A stretch of DNA of 5,219 bases from positions 1 through 5,219 of the forward strand of contig RFIK01000085.1 in the NCBI GenBank assembly GCA_003695605.1, given 5' to 3'. The translations under genes and the position numbers were made by a program. Source of the DNA: Chlorobiota bacterium (lineage in GTDB: Bacteria; Bacteroidota; Ignavibacteria; Kapaibacteriales; NICIL-2). The stretch's first letter is position 1. Each line of letters begins with the position of its first letter. The notes under the pieces are model-generated. The model was not told the origin of the DNA and did not search any database. It worked only from the letters and a program-made list of their open reading frames with translations. Positions 1-5,219 of the stretch are shown in pieces.

Positions 1-1072
1 GCTCGGAGTAGAAAAGGTAATCGGGGTGATACGCCGTCACTGCGTAGCTACGACCCGCGGTGAGTGTGACGTAGTACTCGCCTGTTTCATCGTCACTTTG
101 GAAGATGGCGACTTTCTGCCGCGTCTTCAGGTCGGTGATGATAATGTCAGCGCCGACGGGAATCTGCGTCGTGCTGTTACGAACGAGACCACGCATGGTG
201 ACGACTGGTTCGGGCATTTCCGGATTAGGGACGGCGCGATAGATGTCGTATCCGCCGCTGCCGTTGGAGCGGTCACTGGCAAAATATGCCGTCGTCGAGT
301 TCGGGAGCGCGATGTAGCTGATGTCGTTTGCGTCGGTATTGATCGGCTCGCCGAGATTTTGCGGCTGACCGAAGCGATTGCCTTGCAACCGAGCGACGTA
401 GATGTCGTAGCCACCATTTCCACCGGGGCGGTTACTGGCAAAGTAGAGCGTTTTGTTGTCGGGAGCAATGGAGGGAGTTATTTCGTCGTACTCGGTGTTG
501 ATTTCGCCAAGTGGCTCTGGCTCGGACCAACGGTCTCCGAGCCAGCGTGAGCGGTAGAGATCCGTCCCACCTTTTCCGCCAGGGCGGTCACTGGCAAAAT
601 AGAGCGTGCGCCCATCGCTGGAAAGCGAGCCTTGCGAGTCCCACGCACTTGAGTTGACAGTAGCGCCAAGGTTTGTGCCTTTGCTCCAGTAGCCCTCGCT
701 CCGTTTGCTCATGTATAGGTCTGTCCGCCCACTGCTGCCGGCTTCGTGCTGGTAGGCTGCAAAGATCATCGTTTGACCATCTGGCGTAAGTGTTGGGCAG
801 CCGATGTGTTTGGCATCGCCGAGTGTACGGATGCGGTCAGGGCTTAGCCATTGGCCACCGCGAGAGCGGCAGACGTAAATGCGCTGCTCCCCTGAGCGAT
901 CGGAGGTAAAGTAAAGCGTTGCACCATTGTGGGTAACTGCTGGGCAAAAATCATCGGCAGTGCTGTTGTATTCAAATGGAAAAACTTCGACCGTAGGTCG
1001 CAGCGTCCGCTGCTGAATCTGTGCCGATGCAGCGATAGTTACCGCAAGCAAAACAAAACTCCACTGCTTCAT
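1..1072 (-). CDS. Secreted PD40 beta-propeller protein with carboxypeptidase-regulatory-like domain (C-terminus outside window)
   Basis: Partial gene: 357 codons are open on the minus strand from ATG at 1072 to the window edge, with no stop. Residues 1-17 look like a Sec signal peptide (MKQWSFVLLAVTIAASA, cleavage before QIQQ); there is no lipobox cysteine. Five PD40/WD40-like blades follow, near residues 42-67, 92-123, 148-176, 200-228 and 253-280. Their typical core is a P-x-x-x-x-D/N-G-x-T-L-Y-F-A-S-D/N-R strand, then a glycine-rich turn and (T/Y)-D-(L/I)-Y. From about residue 291 (VVTMRGLVRN) to the edge the sequence resembles a carboxypeptidase-regulatory-like beta-sandwich (DETGEYYVTLTAGRSYAVTA). 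In Bacteroidota this order is usually followed by an OmpA-type peptidoglycan-binding domain, which would lie outside the window (inference). The domain order resembles PorE of the type IX secretion system, but without the N-terminal TPR domain. The likely location is the periplasm, near the outer membrane. It lies 15 bases after the barrel gene with a strong GGAGGG site, so the two are probably one operon. The domain calls are firm; the cellular role is not. Confidence 0.88.
   Translation of the reverse strand, partial: MKQWSFVLLAVTIAASAQIQQRTLRPTVEVFPFEYNSTADDFCPAVTHNGATLYFTSDRSGEQRIYVCRSRGGQWLSPDRIRTLGDAKHIGCPTLTPDGQTMIFAAYQHEAGSSGRTDLYMSKRSEGYWSKGTNLGATVNSSAWDSQGSLSSDGRTLYFASDRPGGKGGTDLYRSRWLGDRWSEPEPLGEINTEYDEITPSIAPDNKTLYFASNRPGGNGGYDIYVARLQGNRFGQPQNLGEPINTDANDISYIALPNSTTAYFASDRSNGSGGYDIYRAVPNPEMPEPVVTMRGLVRNSTTQIPVGADIIITDLKTRQKVAIFQSDDETGEYYVTLTAGRSYAVTAYHPDYLFYSE
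239..601 (-). repeat. Three tandem propeller-blade coding repeats with near-identical cores
   Basis: The last three blades of the PD40 protein share cores that remain alike at DNA level: 554-601 (YFASDRPGGKGGTDLY), 398-445 (YFASNRPGGNGGYDIY) and 239-286 (YFASDRSNGSGGYDIY). The spacing is 156 and then 159 bases, i.e. 52 and 53 residues. On the plus strand the shared segment reads approximately ACTGGCAAA(A/G)TA in each copy. These are in-frame protein-domain duplications, not a mobile or regulatory repeat. The first two blades are more diverged. Confidence 0.8.
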
Positions 1073-1080
1073 TGGAAGAA

Positions 1081-1086
1081 CCCTCC
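1081..1086 (-). promoter_or_regulatory. Ribosome binding site of the PD40 protein gene
   Basis: GGAGGG on the minus strand lies 8 bases upstream of the ATG at 1072, immediately after the stop codon of the barrel gene. It supports that start and suggests the gene is translated from the same message as the barrel gene. Confidence 0.75.
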
Positions 1087-1087
1087 G

Positions 1088-1942
1088 TTATAGGTTGAAC
1101 CACACTCCAAGCACAAGTTGCAGTGCGTGCAAACGCCGGTTCGTAAACGCGTAGATCTGTCCCAGCACAGGATGGTAGCCGGAGCTGAGATTATCACCAG
1201 TGATTGGGTTGAGAAAGATCTGTCCCGCCAGGCGAGGGAGAAACACGATATTCTCGCTCAAGGGGATGCGGTAGCCAACACTGAGGTCAAGTGACCAGCG
1301 AGCAGCATTGAACGCGCTCGTGTTTGAGCCTGATTCCTGGCGACGCTGTCCGATAGGAAAACCTGCGTCGTCGTAGAATTGGCATGTGCTGCTGGTGATC
1401 GAGTCAGTCTCGGTAAATGAGGCATTGCTTCGGCTGTGGTAGGTAATGCCGGCAAGGACCACCCAGTTCTCCTCGAAGCGATAGCGGAGTGCAATGCCGC
1501 CAGTCCAGTATGCGATTGTTTGAGACCTTGTGTGCTCGACCCGCGTGGGGATGAAGAACCCGCTTCCTGGCGGAGTTTCGCATGGTGAATCCAAATATCC
1601 GCTCGTGGTAAAATGCTTTTGGTCATACCCAAGCCTTGCCTGAATTCCCAGGGCATCAGTGAGCGCATAGTCAACAGCGAGGTTGAGCAGGGGACCAAAT
1701 CCAGAGCCGCGTGTGAGGTTCGATTGGTAGGTGGGGGCTTGGTACTGGGTGACATCTTGGCCAAATAAGCTCAGTGAACCACCCACTTCGATGCCAAGCG
1801 CCCAGGGGTTTCGGATCAGGCCACGTGATGGTGGGCCAGTCCATGATTCGGGTCGCCCTTTTGGACGGAGAACGTCCTCATCAGCCTGTAGAGCGACAGC
1901 GACGCTTGCGGCAAATACACACAAAAGAAAACGCTGTAGCAT
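1088..1942 (-). CDS. Outer-membrane beta-barrel protein, about eight strands
   Basis: A complete 284-residue protein. Residues 1-20 (MLQRFLLCVFAASVAVALQA) form a clear Sec signal peptide with cleavage before DEDV. The mature part has alternating hydrophobic/polar segments that fit about eight transmembrane beta strands, near residues 47-61, 82-93, 97-107, 143-156, 158-172, 214-227, 230-241 and 269-284. Long polar loops separate them. The last strand (ALQLVLGVWFNL) has the alternating pattern of a C-terminal BAM-recognition strand, although it ends in Leu rather than the common Phe. Size and pattern fit the broad OmpA/OmpX-like barrel class; I recognise no specific family and no enzymatic motif. 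Two cysteines (C121 and C187) fall in predicted loops. The frame is open up to an ATG at 2050, but the ATG at 1942 is preferred because a GGAGGG site precedes it and the signal peptide begins there. The gene leads an operon with the PD40 protein, so the two may act together at the outer membrane (inference). Confidence 0.82.
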   Translation of the reverse strand: MLQRFLLCVFAASVAVALQADEDVLRPKGRPESWTGPPSRGLIRNPWALGIEVGGSLSLFGQDVTQYQAPTYQSNLTRGSGFGPLLNLAVDYALTDALGIQARLGYDQKHFTTSGYLDSPCETPPGSGFFIPTRVEHTRSQTIAYWTGGIALRYRFEENWVVLAGITYHSRSNASFTETDSITSSTCQFYDDAGFPIGQRRQESGSNTSAFNAARWSLDLSVGYRIPLSENIVFLPRLAGQIFLNPITGDNLSSGYHPVLGQIYAFTNRRLHALQLVLGVWFNL

Positions 1943-1946
1943 ACGT

Positions 1947-1952
1947 CCCTCC
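1947..1952 (-). promoter_or_regulatory. Ribosome binding site that fixes the barrel protein start
   Basis: GGAGGG on the minus strand lies 4 bases (5 from the GGAGG core) upstream of the ATG at 1942. Another in-frame ATG at 1954 overlaps this site (ATGGAGGG) and would place charged residues (MEGR) ahead of the signal peptide, so 1942 is the better start. Confidence 0.7.
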
Positions 1953-1975
1953 ATCTCGGTTTGTCGTTGGTGGCG

Positions 1976-2004
1976 CAAAACTACAGAACATTTTCCCAGA
2001 GCAA
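1976..2004 (-). promoter_or_regulatory. Putative Bacteroidota-type promoter of the barrel/PD40 operon
   Basis: On the minus strand TAGTTTTG (1983 to 1976) matches the Bacteroidota -7 consensus TAnnTTTG exactly. A TTG (2004 to 2002, context CGTTGC) lies 18 bases upstream and can serve as the -33 element, whose known consensus is TTTG/TTG. Transcription would begin near 1970, giving a leader of roughly 28 bases before the ATG at 1942. The upstream element ends three bases before the divergent glycosyltransferase-like start codon. The -7 match is seen directly; function is inferred. A match to a six-base-specific motif can occur by chance, but its position and spacing are right. Confidence 0.45.
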
Positions 2005-2006
2005 CG

Positions 2007-2834
2007 ATGGCAGTTGATGCATACACGCTCGTTGTGATTCTGCGCAGCACAAATCTCCGGCATTTCCAGCTGATGCTGCGGACGGTACAGATGCAGCGCG
2101 TTGCGCCGTCTGCAGTGCTCTACATCGGGATGCCGACGACGGGTTCAGCGCTTGCCCAGCATGCAGCGCGCAATCCACTTCCCCTCACTGTTCGGCAGGA
2201 GCTTGTCTGGTGTCCACAGGGGACCGACGAAGCGCAGCTCAACTGGCAGCTTCTGGAGACTATCAGCGCGACGCTCGAGACACCACTTGCTGTCGTCACC
2301 GAAAGCGATATCCTTCTTGAGCGCTCGTTTGCTGAGAGTCTCTGCAACGCAGCAGGATCGAATGCGATCGCAACGAGCTTTGGCGCCGTGCTTTCGCCGC
2401 TGTTGTCACAGTCGCTCGACGAACGCGCGATCAGCAACGGTGAGCCGTTTCGCTCGTGGTGGCGTGTGCTGCGCGATAGTGTCGTTGGTCAATCGCGCGC
2501 CGCACTGCGTATTGCACCATGGGGCCGTCTCGGACGTCTCCTCGACCGGCTTGCAGTGCGGCACGTCCTTTCACGCAGTGGGCTTGCGCTCTCTCGTTCC
2601 GTACTCGACCATTTACGTGCGCTCCGCGGTGAACATTCGTGGCGGAGTGAGCGCGAACTCCTCTCGTGCGCAGGTGTTGCATACCGCCGACTGACGCACA
2701 CCGCACGTCACGCACGCTTGTCGGAAACACGGTCGCAGATTTTTGCGCTTGCTCCTGCTGTACCTGCGTGGTCTGGAGCGCCGCTTGAAGTGCTGACGGT
2801 GCGACCGATCTTTCACCGCCATCGGTTGAATTGA
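2007..2834 (+). CDS. Diverged glycosyltransferase family 2-like (GT-A fold) protein
   Basis: Complete, 275 residues, no signal peptide or membrane segment, so probably cytoplasmic. The N-terminal half follows the GT-A pattern: a beta strand at 7-13 (TLVVILR), a helix near 18-31, a second strand at 35-42 (SAVLYIGM), and then a helix from 74-91 leading to TPLAVVTESDILL (92-104). Here E99-S100-D101 sits where family 2 enzymes carry the metal-binding DxD. Residues 192-239 (GLALSRSVLDHL, then SERELL, CAGVAYRRL and TARHARLS) align by eye with the family 2 tail in which a G-x-x-x-x-R-R segment is followed by ED-x-E/D and a late histidine. The usual acidic pair is replaced by S-E-R-E, so the motifs are degenerate and the sugar donor and acceptor cannot be predicted. 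The frame is open from 1731, but that part is antisense to the barrel gene; ATG 2007 gives the first beta strand at the usual distance. There is no clear ribosome binding site. It is followed after 16 bases by the exporter gene, suggesting joint work on an envelope glycan. It could instead be a non-catalytic relative. Confidence 0.55.
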   Translation: MAVDAYTLVVILRSTNLRHFQLMLRTVQMQRVAPSAVLYIGMPTTGSALAQHAARNPLPLTVRQELVWCPQGTDEAQLNWQLLETISATLETPLAVVTESDILLERSFAESLCNAAGSNAIATSFGAVLSPLLSQSLDERAISNGEPFRSWWRVLRDSVVGQSRAALRIAPWGRLGRLLDRLAVRHVLSRSGLALSRSVLDHLRALRGEHSWRSERELLSCAGVAYRRLTHTARHARLSETRSQIFALAPAVPAWSGAPLEVLTVRPIFHRHRLN

Positions 2835-2850
2835 TAGTCCCAATCGGTGC

Positions 2851-4662
2851 ATGAGAACATTTCTCCGCGTCGCTGGCTTTCTACGTCCGTACTGGTGGCT
2901 GTTTCTGCTCACGTTCGCTGGTAATGTTCTGCTGGGGAGTATCGGTGCAGTGACGATGGCAGTTATCGAGCCAGTGCTCGGGACTCTCTTCGGCACAAGC
3001 ACTGCTGCCGCGACGACTACTGGTGCTGCCGCATCGCTGAAAGAACGTGTTTTTTCGCTGCTATTTGGTTGGCTTGTCGCTCCGAGTCCGGCAGCGACGC
3101 TGGTCCATCTGGCTTGGTTCATCGTCGGGCTATTCGTTGCAAAGAACATCATCAAGTATGCGTCTGGGCAGCTCAACGTCCGGCTGAGCGAATGGGTGAT
3201 TCGCGATATGCGGCAGTTAGTGTTTGAGCGGCTCCTCAAACTGCCTGTGAGTTTCTTCAATCGTTCGAAAGCGGGAGAACTCATTGCCCTGGTCACCAGC
3301 GAGGTCACCACGATGCACAGTGCGCTGATGCCATTTGTCGTTACGCTCGTACGAGCGCCGGTTGAAATCGTGCTGCTGTTGGCGTTGTTGATTGCGATCT
3401 CGCCGTTGCTCACGCTCGTTGCGCTCAGCACAAGTGTCGGTACGCTGCTGCTCATCCGCACAGCGCGCCATTACTTGCGACGCTATTCCCAGCGGATGCA
3501 GCACGCTGCAGCGCAGTACACGAGCACGTTGCAGGAAGGTGTCGCCGGAATTCGCATCGTCAAGGCTTTCGGGTCAGAGCGTCGTCTCGTTTCGCGCTTT
3601 GCGAGCGATCTGGAGCGTTACGTCCGCTCAGCGGTCAAACTCTCAGCGGTCAGCGATCTGGTGCCTGCCATCGGAGAAACCCTCGCAATCGCTGCGCTCG
3701 CGGTTGTCCTCGTCGTCGGGGGGCATCAGGTATTCAATGGAACATTGCGTGGGGCGGACTTGATGACGTTTCTCTTTGCGCTCTTTGCAATCATGGCGCC
3801 GGTTGCATCGCTTGTTGGTGTGCCGGGTCAAGTCCAGCGTGGGATCGTTGCAGCCGAGCGAGTGTTTGCGATCGTGGATTCTGCCGATCGTCTCAGCGAT
3901 GGGACAGCTGAATGCCCGCCACTTGTCCGCCACATTCGCTTCGAGCACGTCCACTTCAGCTACGATGAGCAGCGAGCTGTGCTTGAGGACATCACGCTCG
4001 AACTACCACGCGGAAAAACCGTTGCACTCGTTGGACTGAGCGGCAGCGGAAAATCTACGATTGCGGACTTGCTCGTCCGCTTCTACGATCCCCAGCACGG
4101 GCGAATCCTCTACGACGGCACCGACATTCGAACGTTTCGACTGGAATCCTATCGCCGGCGATTCGGAGTTGTCGCCCAAGACACGATGCTCTTCAACGAC
4201 ACTGTTGCGGCGAACATCGCGCTTGCCAAGCCGGACGCCAGCGCGGAGGAAATCGAACGTGTCGCCCGCCTTGCGCACGCGCACGAGTTCATCATGCAGC
4301 TGCCGCAGGGATATGACACGCTCGTCGGTGATCGGGGTGTGCAGCTTTCGGGCGGTCAGCGGCAGCGCATTGCGATTGCGCGGGCATTGCTCGCAGATCC
4401 CGATGTGCTCATCTTCGATGAAGCCACCTCCGCGCTCGATAGTGAATCCGAACTGCTCGTGCAACAGGCGATCGGGGAGGTTCTGCGCGATCGTACAGCC
4501 TTGGTGATTGCACACCGACTTTCAACGGTGCGCGATGCAGATGTCATCTACGTGCTCGATCGTGGGCGGATCATCGAACAAGGAACGCATGCTGCGCTAC
4601 TGGCACGCGAAGGAATGTATGCGACGCTCTATGCGCTCCAAACTGAAGGAGTGCGGCTATGA
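2851..4662 (+). CDS. MsbA-type ABC exporter, fused permease and ATPase half-transporter
   Basis: Complete, 603 residues, the usual length for a type IV (ABCB/MsbA-like) half-transporter that works as a homodimer in the inner membrane. Six membrane segments lie near residues 15-38, 82-101, 157-180, 185-203, 272-290 and 303-325. A low-complexity Ala/Thr/Ser stretch (about 49-62) sits in the first periplasmic loop. The cytoplasmic couplers are recognisable at LPVSFFNRSKAGEL (about 131-144) and at EGVAGIRIVKAFGSE. The ATPase domain is intact: A-loop Y371, Walker A GLSGSGKST (395-403, K401), Q-loop Q443, signature LSGGQ (499-503), Walker B VLIFDE (519-524, catalytic E524), D-loop SALD (527-530) and H-loop H555. 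It should therefore be an active ATP-driven exporter. This family flips lipid A precursors, lipid-linked glycans, lipids or drugs; the substrate cannot be read from the sequence. The upstream glycosyltransferase-like gene favours a glycolipid (inference). There is no obvious ribosome binding site before the ATG, which is not unusual in Bacteroidota. The stop overlaps the next start as ATGA. Confidence 0.95.
   Translation: MRTFLRVAGFLRPYWWLFLLTFAGNVLLGSIGAVTMAVIEPVLGTLFGTSTAAATTTGAAASLKERVFSLLFGWLVAPSPAATLVHLAWFIVGLFVAKNIIKYASGQLNVRLSEWVIRDMRQLVFERLLKLPVSFFNRSKAGELIALVTSEVTTMHSALMPFVVTLVRAPVEIVLLLALLIAISPLLTLVALSTSVGTLLLIRTARHYLRRYSQRMQHAAAQYTSTLQEGVAGIRIVKAFGSERRLVSRFASDLERYVRSAVKLSAVSDLVPAIGETLAIAALAVVLVVGGHQVFNGTLRGADLMTFLFALFAIMAPVASLVGVPGQVQRGIVAAERVFAIVDSADRLSDGTAECPPLVRHIRFEHVHFSYDEQRAVLEDITLELPRGKTVALVGLSGSGKSTIADLLVRFYDPQHGRILYDGTDIRTFRLESYRRRFGVVAQDTMLFNDTVAANIALAKPDASAEEIERVARLAHAHEFIMQLPQGYDTLVGDRGVQLSGGQRQRIAIARALLADPDVLIFDEATSALDSESELLVQQAIGEVLRDRTALVIAHRLSTVRDADVIYVLDRGRIIEQGTHAALLAREGMYATLYALQTEGVRL
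4646..4651 (+). promoter_or_regulatory. Ribosome binding site of the rRNA methyltransferase gene, inside the exporter gene
   Basis: AAGGAG lies 7 bases upstream of the ATG at 4659, within the last codons of the exporter. It supports the overlapping ATGA start and probable translational coupling of the two genes. Confidence 0.75.
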
Positions 4663-5219
4663 AAGCAGGAGAAGTTCTTGAGCTGCGCATCGAATCGCTC
4701 GGATTCGAAGGCATTGGTATTGCACGGCTCAATAGTTGTGGTGATGGCGGTGGTATGGTTGTCCAGTTACGTGGAGGTCTACCCAGCGAGCGTGTCCTCG
4801 CACGGATCCGCCGACGCAAACGCACGTATCTGGAGGCAGATGTCGTCGAAGTGCTCGAGCCATCGCCACACCGTCGCACTCCTCCGTGTCCGTATGCAGG
4901 CGAGTGTGGCGGGTGCACGTGGCAACACCTTGCGTACGCCGAACAGCTGCGCTGGAAGGAGCAACACGTCCGCGATGCGTTCGAGCGGATTGGGCACTGC
5001 ACCGTCGAAGAGTATCGCCCGATCATTCCCTCGCCGGTCGAATTTGGGTATCGCGGGAAAATGGAGTTTTCCTGCTCGGTGCGCCGGTGGATCCCGGCCA
5101 AGCAATGGGAGAGCATGGAACCAGTCGCCATGGAACGGAAGCAGCCTGCAGTCGGACTCCACGTCCGCGGGCGACACGATGCAGTGCTCGATGTCGAGCG
5201 CTGCTTGCTGCTCGATGAC
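4659..5219 (+). CDS. rlmD: RlmD/TrmA-family 23S rRNA (uracil-5-)-methyltransferase, N-terminal part
   Basis: Partial: 187 codons are open to the window edge; the catalytic SAM-binding domain lies outside. Residues 1-66 form a TRAM domain (GEVLELRIESLGFEGIGIAR at the start), a small RNA-binding beta barrel. Cysteines C77, C83 and C86 in the CPYAGECGGCTWQH segment, with C182 in DVERCLLLDD, reproduce the four-cysteine pattern that binds a [4Fe-4S] cluster in E. coli RlmD. Other family landmarks are FGYRGKMEFSCS (129-140) and VGLHVRGRHDAVLDVE (165-180). The family transfers a methyl group from S-adenosylmethionine to C5 of uracil; RlmD modifies U1939 of 23S rRNA, but related RlmC, RlmCD and TrmA-like enzymes have other targets. 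The N-terminal half cannot settle which this is, so the symbol is a best guess. The start overlaps the exporter stop and has an AAGGAG site. It looks like a housekeeping gene placed at the end of the glycosyltransferase/exporter operon. Confidence 0.88.
   Translation, partial: MKAGEVLELRIESLGFEGIGIARLNSCGDGGGMVVQLRGGLPSERVLARIRRRKRTYLEADVVEVLEPSPHRRTPPCPYAGECGGCTWQHLAYAEQLRWKEQHVRDAFERIGHCTVEEYRPIIPSPVEFGYRGKMEFSCSVRRWIPAKQWESMEPVAMERKQPAVGLHVRGRHDAVLDVERCLLLDD

Noticed and set aside
26..550. Long plus-strand open frame opposite the PD40 protein gene
   Set aside because: It is antisense to a clear repeat-domain protein, has no recognisable domain, and its repeated VTGK-like segments are just the opposite-strand reading of the blade repeats.
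1919..1942. Barrel protein as a lipoprotein (Cys at residue 8)
   Set aside because: The cysteine is too close to the N-terminus and sits inside the hydrophobic core, and a standard signal peptidase I site follows at residue 20.
1960..1989. Possible plus-strand promoter (TTTG at 1960-1963, TA at 1982-1983)
   Set aside because: The spacing is acceptable, but the downstream element reads TACAGAAC and lacks the TTTG half; too weak to annotate.
1731..2006. N-terminal extension of the glycosyltransferase-like frame
   Set aside because: This part lies antisense over the barrel gene, including its signal peptide, has no protein-like pattern, and would put 92 extra residues before the first GT-A strand.
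1943..2050. Earlier start of the barrel protein at ATG 2050 or 1954
   Set aside because: A start at 2050 would bury the signal peptide behind 36 residues, and 1954 overlaps the ribosome binding site; ATG 1942 has both the site and the signal peptide.
2613..3461. 849-base minus-strand open frame opposite the exporter and the glycosyltransferase end
   Set aside because: It crosses two genes, is rich in Ser/Arg/Thr as expected from antisense reading of GC-rich codons, and lies opposite the well-supported membrane domain.
4571..5131. Minus-strand open frame opposite the rRNA methyltransferase
   Set aside because: The plus strand carries the TRAM domain and the iron-sulfur cysteine motif; the opposite frame shows no domain and is an antisense shadow.
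1..5219. tRNA, rRNA, CRISPR array, insertion sequence, attachment site or terminator hairpin
   Set aside because: Coding sequence fills almost the whole window and no such structure was visible on reading both strands; a covariance-model search was not possible here.

Overview
The window reads as ordinary chromosomal DNA from a Gram-negative bacterium, most likely in the Bacteroidota/Chlorobiota (FCB) group, for example a Kapabacteria- or Ignavibacteria-like lineage. Two things point there. One is an outer-membrane-type protein with PD40 beta-propeller repeats followed by a carboxypeptidase-regulatory-like domain, a combination common in that group. The other is a perfect match to the Bacteroidota -7 promoter consensus TAnnTTTG in the one divergent intergenic gap. 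Assignment below phylum cannot be supported from the sequence alone.

Layout: five genes form two divergent operons around a 64-base gap (1943-2006). The leftward operon encodes a small secreted outer-membrane beta-barrel protein (1942 to 1088) and, after 15 bases, a secreted five-bladed PD40 propeller protein (1072 to beyond base 1). The second protein runs off the left edge; in relatives of this architecture an OmpA-type peptidoglycan-binding domain usually follows. Both leftward genes have strong GGAGGG ribosome binding sites.

The rightward operon encodes a diverged glycosyltransferase-2-like protein (2007-2834), a complete MsbA-type ABC exporter half-transporter (2851-4662), and the N-terminal 187 residues of an RlmD/TrmA-type 23S rRNA uracil-5-methyltransferase (4659 to beyond 5219). 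The exporter and methyltransferase genes overlap by four bases (ATGA).

How the genes may work together (inference): the leftward pair would make an envelope module, with a barrel in the outer membrane and a periplasmic propeller protein that may tether to peptidoglycan. The rightward glycosyltransferase and exporter could add a sugar to a lipid-linked glycan and flip it across the inner membrane. The methyltransferase is a housekeeping gene that appears to be co-transcribed. Coding covers nearly everything: there is no non-coding stretch above 64 bases, and I saw no RNA gene, mobile element, CRISPR array or convincing terminator.
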